From CAZFMJ01 sp964520045 (GTDB lineage Bacteria > Elusimicrobiota > Elusimicrobia > Elusimicrobiales > CAZFMJ01), in contig CAZFMJ010000036.1 of NCBI GenBank assembly GCA_964520045.1, positions 1-26,344 of the forward strand: a stretch of 26,344 nucleotides of DNA. Direction: 5' to 3'. How positions within the stretch are numbered: the stretch's first letter is position 1; the number at the start of each line of letters is the position of its first letter. The translations under genes were made by a program, and so were the position numbers. Positions 7,893 through 15,750 of the stretch are shown piece after piece. A model generated the notes under the pieces. The model saw nothing but the letters and a program-made list of their open reading frames with translations. It was not told the DNA's origin and did no database searches.

Positions 7893-9685
7893 GATTTCGC
7901 GGACGCACAAAACTCGCCGCCGGTTTATTTGTTCTGCTGTCGATATACGCGGCGGCTTCGGGATATTTTTACGCAGGGCTCTTCAATGACGACGCGCGTC
8001 ATATCCTTGCCGCAAAATCTCTGCTTTCAGGCTCTTACCGGGACATTTCATCGCCGGCCGCCGGGCCGATATCAAACCTTCTGCCCGGCTATCCCTTGAT
8101 TCTTACCGTTCCAATGAGCTTAGGCTCGGTTAAGGCGGCGCAGTATCTTTCCGTCATTTTAACCGCCGGCGCCGTTTTAATCATATTTATAATCACAAAA
8201 TCAGCCTGCGGACCGTGGGCGGCCGCCTTGACCGCTCTTAATCCGATCACGGTAAAAATTGCCGGCACAGTGATGTCGGAACCGGCATTCCTTTTCTGGA
8301 CAATGATTTCATTCGCGCTGATAAAAAATCCGTCGGGCTTCCCCGCATACGCGATCCTTTTATGGACGGCCTTCGGCTCATGGATACGGCCGGAAGGGCT
8401 CATCCTTCTTATTATCCTCCTGCCGGCTTTAACCCGGCGCCTGCCGGCCCGAAACCGCATGTTTTTTACCCTGCTTTCATTTTCAGCCGCAGGTTTGCCG
8501 TATCTTAGAAATATCCTGACAGCCGGCACTCCCGCCGCATATTTTCAGGAAATACCGCTGGGCTCAACCTTATACGGCCAGTTAATGGCCATATCGGCTG
8601 TCCTCCGGCATAATATCGTTTATTATTATACTGCCGCGCCGAATCTGTTAACTTCCTTCTATGCCCCGGAAAATTACCTGCGTCCGCTATTTATCCTGTC
8701 TGCGGCGGTTTTCTGGTTTATAACGATCGCCGGGATGAAACAGATGTGGATATCAACGCGGGATGAATCAGCTCGGGAACGCGCCGCTTATGCGTTAGCA
8801 TTTATCACTCTTCATCTGTTTTGGGTTAATCAAAGCGAACGCTATATTTTCCCCGTTCTGCCGCTGTTATATGAAGCGTTCATATTAGGACTTAGGCGCC
8901 TTCCGGCAAGAAAATTTACGCCGCATATTTCCATAATCCTATTGACCATGATGCTGGCCAAAGACGCAATGACGATACGGGCATCCGTCATGGAAAATTA
9001 CCGGGACCATCATCCTCCCTCCGAAACGGTGTCATGGATAAAAGAAAACACCAAGGCTGACGACATATTTATGGCGCCCTACAGGGAATCGGCGTATTTT
9101 CTTTCCGGCCGAAAAACCATGGGATATTTTTACAGTCCGAATCCCGATTATTGGCGAAGCTGGTTCAGCGAATCAAAAATCAGCTATATCTGGCTGGATT
9201 CTTCCCGCGAACTGATCGCCATGGCTCCGTCAAGAAAATCCGGATTTAACCGCACGTTAAAGCTTATTCGGTCAGAATTAAGCGATACCCCGACTTTCAA
9301 GCCGGTTTATAAAAATGCCATTGAAAAGCAGGAAATCTACAAAATTACCGTTCCCGGCGATTTTATCGAGCGCTACGGGGAATTAAAAAAAGCGGCAAAA
9401 GAAATAAACGAGGGAAGACTTAAAAATGCTTTGAAACTTCTGGAAACGCTGGATCGCAAAAAACCTCCGCTGAAAAGAGTGAAATTTTATCTGGCCACTA
9501 CGGCCATGCTTCTTAACGACCGGCAAAAAGCGATTAAAAACATGGAAACCGCCGCGCGGATCGAACCCGAATTCGCTCTTGCATGGAAAAATCTGGGAAT
9601 GCTGTATCTTCAAACCGGAAAAACCGAAGAAGCAAAAGAATGTTTTGCAAAAGCAGAAAATCTTTATAAAGACGGGAGACGGTAG
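7889..9685 (+). CDS. GT-C family (PMT/ArnT-like) glycosyltransferase with C-terminal TPR
   Basis: A 598-residue membrane protein. About ten or more hydrophobic helices fill residues 8-360. The first loop has 'YAGLFNDDARHILAAKSLLSG' with D34/D35, the acidic pair expected in the first periplasmic loop of GT-C (dolichyl- or polyprenyl-phosphate-sugar-dependent) transferases. A soluble region follows ('ETVSWIKENTKADDIFMAPY', 'YFLSGRKTMGYF'), common in Elusimicrobia-type GT-39 proteins. The end has two or three TPR repeats (about 485-595, for example 'ALAWKNLGMLYLQTGKTEEA'). It probably glycosylates exported proteins or lipids. It overlaps smpB by 4 nt. Its last codons (DGRR-stop) are built from the heptad repeat that also fills the following intergenic space. 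Confidence 0.8.
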   Translation: MRFRGRTKLAAGLFVLLSIYAAASGYFYAGLFNDDARHILAAKSLLSGSYRDISSPAAGPISNLLPGYPLILTVPMSLGSVKAAQYLSVILTAGAVLIIFIITKSACGPWAAALTALNPITVKIAGTVMSEPAFLFWTMISFALIKNPSGFPAYAILLWTAFGSWIRPEGLILLIILLPALTRRLPARNRMFFTLLSFSAAGLPYLRNILTAGTPAAYFQEIPLGSTLYGQLMAISAVLRHNIVYYYTAAPNLLTSFYAPENYLRPLFILSAAVFWFITIAGMKQMWISTRDESARERAAYALAFITLHLFWVNQSERYIFPVLPLLYEAFILGLRRLPARKFTPHISIILLTMMLAKDAMTIRASVMENYRDHHPPSETVSWIKENTKADDIFMAPYRESAYFLSGRKTMGYFYSPNPDYWRSWFSESKISYIWLDSSRELIAMAPSRKSGFNRTLKLIRSELSDTPTFKPVYKNAIEKQEIYKITVPGDFIERYGELKKAAKEINEGRLKNALKLLETLDRKKPPLKRVKFYLATTAMLLNDRQKAIKNMETAARIEPEFALAWKNLGMLYLQTGKTEEAKECFAKAENLYKDGRR

Positions 9686-9783
9686 ATGGTAAATGGTAGA
9701 CGGAAAAACAGGGAAAAAATGCTTTGTTTTACTTTCGTTTGATTTATTTGTACCGTCTACCGTCTCCCATCTACCCTTTACCG
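9673..9783. repeat. Inverted pair of heptad (TACCRTC)n arrays, probable bidirectional terminator
   Basis: Left arm 9673-9705 reads TTCCGTC-TACCATT-TACCATC-TACCGTC on the minus strand. Right arm 9749-9783 reads TACCGTC-TACCGTC-TCCCATC-TACCCTT on the plus strand. The two can pair over about 20 nt with few mismatches, forming a large hairpin exactly between two convergent genes. The left arm overlaps the stop codon of the glycosyltransferase. Confidence 0.7.
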
Positions 9784-9787
9784 GCCG

Positions 9788-10534
9788 TTAAAATCTCGTT
9801 CCTATGCTTGCTTCCGCCGCAGGCTGGCCGTGAAGGATATTTCCCGCCGCGCAGATATATCCGTACTGGGCCACGCGGAAATTAAATCCGAGAGTAAATC
9901 TTGCTTCCCATGCGGAGGCCTCGGAACCCAAAACAGCGGTCTGATCGGCGCTCTTTACGGAAACTCTGGTGACATCAATCCCCCCGCCCAAGTACGGCGT
10001 CACGCTCTGCAATTTGTAAGACATGACCGCATTAACGCCGAAATGAACCGCGGAGAAATCCGTATGCACGGCGCTGTTTCCCATAGCGGTTATCATAAAT
10101 TGGGAATAATGCACCGCGTCTGAAATCTTTCTTATCCCGTATCTCACTCCCCCGCCGCTTACGGCGAGGCCGTTATGGCTGAACCCCCTGATAAAACCAT
10201 CCAGCCTGAAAGGCATGCCTATCTCCGCCTGCACCCATGGAAAACCGAAAGCCTTTACTCCCGATCGTTTCAGCGCCGTATCATCAGGGCTGGGCTTAAA
10301 CTGAGCCGCGGCTCTGAATCCGACGTCAAAACCCGGAAATCCAAGACTCCTGGCGGTATTATAGGAAGCTGAGCCCAGAATTCCGCCGATATCCCTTGCA
10401 AAAGGCTTAAGGGATTCCTTTGATATATTTTCCTTAAAATGTTTAAAAGGATTGTCCGAGCAGAAGGCTGTTTGCGCGAGCAGGAACAGTCCGGACAACA
10501 AAAACACAATACCCCGCCGTCTAATATCTCTCAT
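9788..10534 (-). CDS. Outer-membrane beta-barrel-like exported protein, unknown function
   Basis: A 248-residue protein with a signal peptide (about 1-26, ...LFLLAQTAFCS). The mature part has alternating strand-like segments rich in Gly and aromatic residues ('FPGFDVGFRAAAQF', 'WVQAEIGMPFRLDGFIRGFS', 'VTPYLGGGIDVTRV', 'WEARFTLGFNFRV') and ends in 'ASIGTRF', a C-terminal Phe typical of barrels inserted by BamA. No specific family is recognised. Its ATG shares one base with the TAA of the upstream CDP-alcohol phosphatidyltransferase (TAATG), with AGGAG 6 nt before the ATG inside that gene's end, so the two are translationally coupled. Confidence 0.72.
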   Translation of the reverse strand: MRDIRRRGIVFLLSGLFLLAQTAFCSDNPFKHFKENISKESLKPFARDIGGILGSASYNTARSLGFPGFDVGFRAAAQFKPSPDDTALKRSGVKAFGFPWVQAEIGMPFRLDGFIRGFSHNGLAVSGGGVRYGIRKISDAVHYSQFMITAMGNSAVHTDFSAVHFGVNAVMSYKLQSVTPYLGGGIDVTRVSVKSADQTAVLGSEASAWEARFTLGFNFRVAQYGYICAAGNILHGQPAAEASIGTRF

Positions 10535-11394
10535 TAAAATCTCCTATAGACCGAAGAGTCAACTCTGGCCTGGATAAAAATCATTACCGCCATAACGGCA
10601 TTCATCGTTCCTATGATAAAAAAGAAATACCACTCCGGATTATTCATAAAAACGGCCGTTGCCGCGGCCGCAAGCCTCATGTTGTCTCCAAGCATATTCC
10701 AGCCGTGTATCACATGGATGTTGGCCTGTTTATATGTCTCCCGTCCTTTTTCATCCAGTATTCCCCGTGGATATTTTTCGCATAAAGAATCCATCAGCTT
10801 GATATGGCTTCCCGCGAACATTTTCTGGTATGAGCCGTAAAAATCATAAAGAAACCTTACCGCGCCCGCCAGCTCTTCGCTCTTTTCATCATCGGCTATT
10901 CTGCCCGACGCCGTTATTTTCGCGAATGCGGTGCGGTAATAATCATACAAGCTGCTCTGCAGGGCGGTTGAAATTCCCGCCGCGATCATAAGACCGAAGA
11001 TCCAATATGCGCCGGGATGCTCGGAGGTATACCACAAAGCCAGTCCGATATAAGCGCAGGCAAACATCAGATAGCCGGTTACTNNNNNNNNNNCTCCGTC
11101 AAGAATCCGCCCGAGGAGGGAGGTCTGCCCCGTCATTCTGGCGAGCTGTCCGTCGGCGCTGTCAAGAATGCTGGAAAATATCATAAGCATTATCCCGGCA
11201 AACGCGGTCAACGGCCGCGCCAGCATGCTTCCGCCGGCCATTCCCGCCGCCATGCCGAAATATGTGACATGCATGGCCGTCATTTTCCGCCCGGCGGCGA
11301 ATTTTGCGATTTCAAAACCGATCGGATGAAAGAACCAGATATCAAGCAGTTCTTCCATATCATACGCTTTATAAAGGGGTTTGGTGTCTGCCAT
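10534..11394 (-). CDS. CDP-alcohol phosphatidyltransferase family protein (contains assembly gap)
   Basis: A membrane enzyme that transfers a phosphatidyl or phospho-alcohol group from a CDP-alcohol. The family signature D-x2-D-G-x2-A-R-x8-G-x3-D-x3-D is visible as 'DSADGQLARMTGQTSLLGRILDG'. The last Asp should fall inside the ten Ns at 11084-11093, so it cannot be confirmed. Several membrane helices surround it. The frame is open up to 11475, but the first 27 residues would come from the upstream repeat element. The ATG at 11394 (MADTKPLYKAYDMEE) is therefore the likelier start, although its Shine-Dalgarno is poor. Downstream it is coupled to the outer-membrane protein by TAATG. The exact substrate is unknown. 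Confidence 0.85.
   Translation of the reverse strand: MADTKPLYKAYDMEELLDIWFFHPIGFEIAKFAAGRKMTAMHVTYFGMAAGMAGGSMLARPLTAFAGIMLMIFSSILDSADGQLARMTGQTSLLGRILDGXXXXVTGYLMFACAYIGLALWYTSEHPGAYWIFGLMIAAGISTALQSSLYDYYRTAFAKITASGRIADDEKSEELAGAVRFLYDFYGSYQKMFAGSHIKLMDSLCEKYPRGILDEKGRETYKQANIHVIHGWNMLGDNMRLAAAATAVFMNNPEWYFFFIIGTMNAVMAVMIFIQARVDSSVYRRF
11084..11093. other. Assembly gap (10 N)
   Basis: A run of ten undefined bases inside the CDP-alcohol phosphatidyltransferase gene. The frame stays open across it, but the true gap length is unknown and the catalytic Asp lies here. Confidence 0.99.
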
Positions 11395-11461
11395 AGTAAC
11401 GACGCAAGCTATCTCGAGGGATGAAGGTTGCCAAGCCAGTTGTACAATCTGACATGGGCCG

Positions 11462-11622
11462 CCCATTCTTTCCATTTAAAGCATTGAGAATGGGCCACCC
11501 CAAACTTACCCCTTCGATTACACTCAGGGTGACACTGAGCAGAGTCGAATGTGTCAACTGCTTTTTCCGCCAAAATACGAGGCGGATCCGCCTTGCTGTA
11601 GTGGCGGGAAGGATTGTTTGGG
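11462..11622 (-). repeat. MITE-like palindromic element, copy 2 (with nested insertion)
   Basis: This is the same element as 3893-4004, in reverse orientation. The 22 bases at 11601-11622 match 3893-3914 exactly in reverse complement. A GGCGGATCCGCC palindrome (11581-11592), the GGAAAAAGCA segment, the AGTTTGG segment and a hairpin with CCCATTCT/AGAATGGG arms (11462-11494) follow in the same order. Copy 2 is longer because another palindromic repeat (11513-11549) sits between AAAAAGCA and AGTTTGG, where copy 1 has only three bases. The element lies between the HD-GYP gene and the CDP-alcohol phosphatidyltransferase and touches the 5' region of the latter. Confidence 0.8.
11513..11549. repeat. 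Nested palindromic repeat (TTCGA...CTCAG / CTGAG...TCGAA)
   Basis: Imperfect 15-nt arms TTCGATTACACTCAG and CTGAGCAGAGTCGAA flank GGTGACA. It resembles the small TTCGACT..GCTCAG..GTGACA palindromes that are common as dispersed repeats in environmental genomes. It lies inside copy 2 of the MITE-like element. Confidence 0.7.
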
Positions 11623-11659
11623 ATGGCCGGCGGCTGGTCTTCCCATGCCTATAGGAGTA

Positions 11660-12784
11660 TCACACGTCCCAAATTCTTTCTTCCTGCTCCAGCACCATTA
11701 AAAAGGTTTCAATCACGGCCGGATCAAAACGCGTGCCGGACCCGCTTTTAGCTTCCTGCACCGCCCTGTTGCGAAGCGCCTCTCCGTGCAGGCCCGACAT
11801 CCTTATATCTTCAAGAGCTTCGATAAGCCCCAGTATTCTGGCCCCGAGCGGAATATCCTGCCCCGCAAGCTTTGCCGGATAGCCCGCTCCGTCAAAGCGC
11901 TCATGGTGGTGTTTTATTATGGGAAGCGCGCCCTGAAACATATTTATGCCTTCCAGCATCTTGACCGACAAAACCGCATGATGCTCTTCGGTAACCGCCA
12001 TATTTATTATGCCGGCATCTTCCAGCATGCGATGGCTTTTCATCCCCACGTAGCCTATATCATGAAGCAGACCGGCATAATAAAGCGACCGATAATCATA
12101 TTCGCTGACCTCCATCCTTTTTCCCACCGCGCATGCCAAGCGCGCGCAATGAGCGGGGTGCGACTCCATCCCGGGTCTTGAAACCTCCACAGCGATTGAT
12201 ATCAGCTCAAGCATATGCGAAAAAAAGTTTTTCTGATCCTGTATAAGTTTGGTGTTGGTTATCGCCACGGAGGCAAGATTGGCCAAACTGGAAAGAAGCC
12301 CCAAATCCGAATCCGTATAAGGCTTGTTTCCCCTGTGATTCAACACTTCGGCCACGCCCACGAGCTCCCCGCGCGTTATCATCGGCACGGCTATAAGCTG
12401 GCGGGTCTGGAAACCCGAACTTTTATCGAACATCGCGGCAAATCTCGGATCGGTCTGCGTGTCATTGACTATAAGAGACTGCCGGTTCTGCGCCACCCAG
12501 CCCGCTATGCCTTTTCCTACGGGAAGCGTCATTTTTTTCAAAGCGCTCCCTTTCTGGCCGGTGGCGACCTTAAAATAAAGGAATTTCTTTGTGTCATCCA
12601 AAAGCATGATGGAACTGGCCTCGGAATCAAGAAGGCGTTCCGACGCCAGCCCTATTTTCTGCAGAAGATAATCCAGATCAAGGGTGGAATTAAGACTGCC
12701 GGCTATGGCAAGCAGTTCAAACGCATCCACGTCTTTTGAATTAAGTTCGTTTTTTCCGTTCGGAGTCGCAGTATCATTAGCCAT
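11660..12784 (-). CDS. GAF-HD-GYP protein, probable cyclic-di-GMP phosphodiesterase
   Basis: A 374-residue cytosolic protein. The N-terminal GAF sensor domain (about 25-180, 'LTLPVGKGIAGWVAQN'-type core with 'VGVAEVLNHRG') is joined to an HD-GYP domain (about 185-370). HD-GYP residues: HD at 241-242 in 'AGLLHDIGYVG', 'EEHH' near 267-269, and HHE..DG.GYP at 293-303. These domains bind a metal cluster and hydrolyse c-di-GMP or related dinucleotides. The ligand of the GAF domain is unknown. The neighbouring pilB with its MshEN domain, which can bind c-di-GMP in other bacteria, suggests pilus control by this nucleotide; that is inference. The Shine-Dalgarno is weak. Confidence 0.92.
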   Translation of the reverse strand: MANDTATPNGKNELNSKDVDAFELLAIAGSLNSTLDLDYLLQKIGLASERLLDSEASSIMLLDDTKKFLYFKVATGQKGSALKKMTLPVGKGIAGWVAQNRQSLIVNDTQTDPRFAAMFDKSSGFQTRQLIAVPMITRGELVGVAEVLNHRGNKPYTDSDLGLLSSLANLASVAITNTKLIQDQKNFFSHMLELISIAVEVSRPGMESHPAHCARLACAVGKRMEVSEYDYRSLYYAGLLHDIGYVGMKSHRMLEDAGIINMAVTEEHHAVLSVKMLEGINMFQGALPIIKHHHERFDGAGYPAKLAGQDIPLGARILGLIEALEDIRMSGLHGEALRNRAVQEAKSGSGTRFDPAVIETFLMVLEQEERIWDV

Positions 12785-12856
12785 TAAATTTGTTTCTCAC
12801 ATCGCCGTTTTTTAAGACAGACGGCAGAAGAAGAGTGCAGCGAAACCGTTTTATTC

Positions 12857-12917
12857 TTACCGTCTACCGTTTACCATCTACCATCTACCCGATATGACCG
12901 CCAAAGCGGTCATATCG
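12857..12917. repeat. Heptad array followed by perfect 12-bp hairpin
   Basis: 12857-12889 is TACCGTC-TACCGTT-TACCATC-TACCATC-TACC. Next to it, 12890-12917 is a perfect inverted repeat, CGATATGACCGC - CAAA - GCGGTCATATCG. On the minus strand the hairpin begins 2 nt after the pilB stop but has no T-run, so it may block 3' exonuclease or be a REP-like element rather than a classical terminator. A decayed copy of the hairpin lies at 14931-14960. Confidence 0.8.
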
Positions 12918-12919
12918 AA

Positions 12920-14752
12920 CTATTTCTTTTCGGGCTCATCCTTCTTTTTCTCTTCCGAGCTTCCGCCTATAACTTCCTGCACTGTGGTCACTCCTCTGAG
13001 CGCCTTCACAAGGCCGTCCTGAATTATAGGGCGCATGCCTTCTTTCATGGCCGCTTCTTTAAGCGGACCCGCCGCTATCTGCTTTAAAGCAAAAGCTTTC
13101 AGCGTGTCGTTCATCACCAGAAGCTCGTGTATTCCCACCCTGCCCCTGAATCCCACTCCTTTGCATTCCGCGCAGCCCACGGGCCTGTAAAACTTAGCGC
13201 CGGACGGTATTTCCATACCATGCTCTTTGAAAATCGCTATTTCTTCCGGCCTGGGGTCATAGGCTTCCCTGCATTTGTCGCACAGCCTTCTCGCAAGACG
13301 CTGGGCCAGCACGGCCTTAAGCGTGGAAACCACGACATACGCCGGGAGCCCCATTTCCACAAGCCTTGAAACCGCCGAAGTGGCGTCATTGGTGTGTATC
13401 GTTGAGAACACCAGATGACCGGTCATGGCGGCTTCCATGGCGATATGAGCCGTTTCTTCGTCGCGTATTTCTCCGACCATTATAACGTCGGGGTCAAGGC
13501 GCAGAAACGAACGCAGGGCCGTGGCAAAATCAAATTTTTTGTTGTCGCCGAGCTTTATGTCGGGATTTACCGGCACCTGCACTATTCCGTCAAGATTATA
13601 TTCAACAGGGTTTTCCGCCGTAAGTATCTTTATGTCCGGCCTGTTCACATGATTTAAAGCGGCGTAAAGCGTTGTGGATTTTCCGGACCCCGTGGGACCG
13701 CAGACAAGTATAAGCCCGAAATTTTTCTTGCCGCCTATGCCCTTAAGCAGGCCCAAAAATCTGTCCAGCGTATCTTCCAGAAACGCCAGTTTTGTTATCT
13801 CCACCTGAACGGCCTTTCTGTCGAGTATGCGCATGACGCAGGATTCGCCGTATACGGTGGGCACCATTTCCACGCGGAATTCTATGGGATTTCCTTTTGC
13901 AATAAGCTGTATTCTGCCGCTCTGCGGAATGCGCCGCTCGGTTATATTCATGGCATTGGTCATTATCTTTATTTTGGCGGTTATCGCGTTCCTGAATCCC
14001 CACGGAATCATAAACGAGGCCGCCCTGAGCATGCCGTCCACCCTGTAGCGCACAAGCACCCGGCTGTCTTTGCCGGTCGGATCCTCAAAAGGCTCTATGT
14101 GAATATCCGAAGCTTTAGTGGATAAAGCCCCGAGTATTATGGCGTTCACCAGTTTTTCAACCTCGGGAGCGCTGGCGTCGACTTCGGTTATATCCTGTTT
14201 CAGCTCTTCTTTGGCTACCTGGATCTGGCCGGCGTCATCCGGCAAAGCCTGCTCCTGCGACTGGGCGACGGAAGCCAGAAGCTTGTCCATCGCCGCGCTT
14301 TCGCCTTTCCCGTAAGCCGTATCAAGTATTTTGTTTATATCCTGCGGAAGAGAAAGATACGCGTGAACCTCAAGACCGGTGCGCAGATTTATGTCTTCCG
14401 AAACGAAAAAATCCCGCGGATCCGCCATCGCCACAAAAAGCACGCTTTCTTCTTTCGCGAAAGGGACCGCTATATGCCTGCGGGCCACCGATTCGGGAAT
14501 TATCTGCACAATTTCCTTATCGACCTCCATCTGGCTCAGGTCGATAGCTTTTACCTTCCATTCATCGGAAAGAACTTTCAAAAGCTGGGGACGGCTTAAA
14601 AAATTCAAATCCACTATGGCCTGCTGGAACGGCTTGTTTTCCTTTTTATGGGAATCTTCAACCTGCGCAATTTTTGCGTCATCCAGAAGCTTGCGCTCCA
14701 GCATTATTTCTTTTATAGTCTTCTTTCTCTGCAATCCCTTTGATATAGCCAT
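12920..14752 (-). CDS. pilB: Type IV pilus assembly / type II secretion ATPase (PilB/GspE family)
   Basis: A 610-residue hexameric cytosolic ATPase that powers pilus extension or pseudopilus assembly. The N-terminal MshEN/T2SSE_N domain (about 10-150) is followed by a long linker and the ATPase core. Walker A is GPTGSGKST (352-360), the Asp box and His box follow, Walker B is 'DPDVIMVGEIRDEETA' (421-436), and the zinc site is CDKC...CAEC (C491, C494, C527, C530). Length fits PilB rather than PilT. A Lys/Glu-rich tail ends the protein. The Shine-Dalgarno is weak. It stands alone between two repeat blocks; pilC, pilT and pilins are not in the window. Confidence 0.93.
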   Translation of the reverse strand: MAISKGLQRKKTIKEIMLERKLLDDAKIAQVEDSHKKENKPFQQAIVDLNFLSRPQLLKVLSDEWKVKAIDLSQMEVDKEIVQIIPESVARRHIAVPFAKEESVLFVAMADPRDFFVSEDINLRTGLEVHAYLSLPQDINKILDTAYGKGESAAMDKLLASVAQSQEQALPDDAGQIQVAKEELKQDITEVDASAPEVEKLVNAIILGALSTKASDIHIEPFEDPTGKDSRVLVRYRVDGMLRAASFMIPWGFRNAITAKIKIMTNAMNITERRIPQSGRIQLIAKGNPIEFRVEMVPTVYGESCVMRILDRKAVQVEITKLAFLEDTLDRFLGLLKGIGGKKNFGLILVCGPTGSGKSTTLYAALNHVNRPDIKILTAENPVEYNLDGIVQVPVNPDIKLGDNKKFDFATALRSFLRLDPDVIMVGEIRDEETAHIAMEAAMTGHLVFSTIHTNDATSAVSRLVEMGLPAYVVVSTLKAVLAQRLARRLCDKCREAYDPRPEEIAIFKEHGMEIPSGAKFYRPVGCAECKGVGFRGRVGIHELLVMNDTLKAFALKQIAAGPLKEAAMKEGMRPIIQDGLVKALRGVTTVQEVIGGSSEEKKKDEPEKK

Positions 14753-14833
14753 AATAAATCTCTGAAACTCAATCCAAATCTTGTGTCTGAAAGTTTACAA
14801 AAAACAAGGCTTGAAATGCTACACGCTTAAACA

Positions 14834-14963
14834 GATGGTAAAAGGTAGATGGAAGATGGTAGACGGTAAAATAAAAACATTTTTATTTTTTACCAGCCGT
14901 ACCCTGAATGACCACTTCGGCCGCCGTCCACCCCGATACAACCTCAAAAGCGGTCATATTGAG
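14834..14963. repeat. Heptad array, AT-rich hairpin and decayed copy of the 12-bp hairpin
   Basis: 14834-14869 reads, on the minus strand, TTTACCGTCTACCATC-TTCCATC-TACCTTT-TACCATC. It is followed by an AT-rich inverted repeat (GGTAAAATAAAAA CA TTTTTATTTTTTACC). 14931-14960 matches the 12890-12917 hairpin with a few changes (right arm AGCGGTCATAT conserved, left arm decayed). The block fills the space between DUF192 and pilB. Confidence 0.7.
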
Positions 14964-14970
14964 TACGCGG

Positions 14971-15309
14971 TTATTTAATTTCAATAATATCGCCTTCGCT
15001 TATTCTGCCTTCGCATGAGCCGGCGGACAGCTCCAAAACACTGCGCGCCCTTAATATCCACGGAGAAAACCGCCAGGGCTTCAGATTACCTGCGACCCTG
15101 ACCGCCTTCATATTGCCGTCAAGAAAAACCGCGTCTATGGCGAAGCTCATAAAACAGGTATGGATCATCGAGCAGGGCTCGATCCATAGGCCTTCTTCCG
15201 GGCCGATTTCTTTTTTAGAAATAAGTCCTATTCCCCTTTCGGAGAAACCGCCCGCTTTCCGCACACCGCCGGCTATTTTGATATTTTTTGTGATGTTAAA
15301 AACAACCAT
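14971..15309 (-). CDS. DUF192 family protein
   Basis: A 112-residue protein that fits the small DUF192 beta-barrel family: 'ERGIGLISKKEI' (the R-x-x-G-L motif), 'GLWIEPCSMIHTCFMSFAIDAVFLD' (the 'I..c..ihmffm.f.iDvvFld' block) and 'SVLELSAGSCEGRISEGDIIEI'. Many members are exported, but this one has no signal peptide. The biochemical role of the family is not established. It reads away from the GNAT gene; the next gene on the same strand is pilB, with repeats between them. Confidence 0.9.
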   Translation of the reverse strand: MVVFNITKNIKIAGGVRKAGGFSERGIGLISKKEIGPEEGLWIEPCSMIHTCFMSFAIDAVFLDGNMKAVRVAGNLKPWRFSPWILRARSVLELSAGSCEGRISEGDIIEIK

Positions 15310-15363
15310 ATCTAAAGTTTACAAGTTTGCGGTTTTCTAGTCCATCCGAATGCTTTTGAGAAA

Positions 15364-15750
15364 TTATTTCGACAGCAGGAGTTTTTTGTATTCGGTAAAA
15401 TATTTCAGATAGGTTTTATTGCAAGAGTCGCCGCCGTTTCCGGAGATTTTCGCGGATATCCGCGAAAAAACAACATAGTCCCTTCTCAAGCCGCCGTGCT
15501 TTTTCATTGACGGAAAATATCCGCACGGCACAAATCCGGCTTTAAGCAGGCAGACCGCGGAAAGCTCTCCGTCCGCCTCGGAAGCGGCAAACGCCAGAAC
15601 CTCCCCGGACTCAATCATGCCGGCGAGAAAATCCGTCCCGGCAAACAGCGGATCGGCGGACTGCGCCTGCCTTTTTTGCCGGAATTCACAAAGCAAAGGC
15701 GCGTCTTTCGGTTCAACCGCGCGAAAATATAATTTTTTATCCGGGGTCAT
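15364..15750 (-). CDS. GNAT-like acyltransferase, possibly internally shortened
   Basis: A 128-residue protein. The beginning 'LYFRAVEPKDAPLLCEFRQK' and the part 'LLKAGFVPCGYFPSMKKHGGLRRDYVVFSRI' look like the first and last thirds of GNAT or mycothiol-synthase-like acetyltransferases ('AGF.PCGYFP.....RRDYVVF'). The acetyl-CoA loop (Q/R-x-x-G-x-G/A) that should come between them is not visible, so the protein may be internally deleted, inactive or a fast-evolving variant. The ATG lies inside the end of the MFS gene (14-nt overlap), so the pair are one operon. Confidence 0.55.
   Translation of the reverse strand: MTPDKKLYFRAVEPKDAPLLCEFRQKRQAQSADPLFAGTDFLAGMIESGEVLAFAASEADGELSAVCLLKAGFVPCGYFPSMKKHGGLRRDYVVFSRISAKISGNGGDSCNKTYLKYFTEYKKLLLSK

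Noticed and set aside
11395..11475. Longer N-terminus of the CDP-alcohol phosphatidyltransferase
   Set aside because: The extension would be translated from the upstream spacer and the edge of the palindromic repeat and lacks a Shine-Dalgarno.
12857..12917. CRISPR array
   Set aside because: The units are 7 nt and contiguous, without spacers. There are no cas genes.
12215..14765. Plus-strand frames opposite the HD-GYP and pilB genes
   Set aside because: They are antisense to well-supported genes and show no family features.
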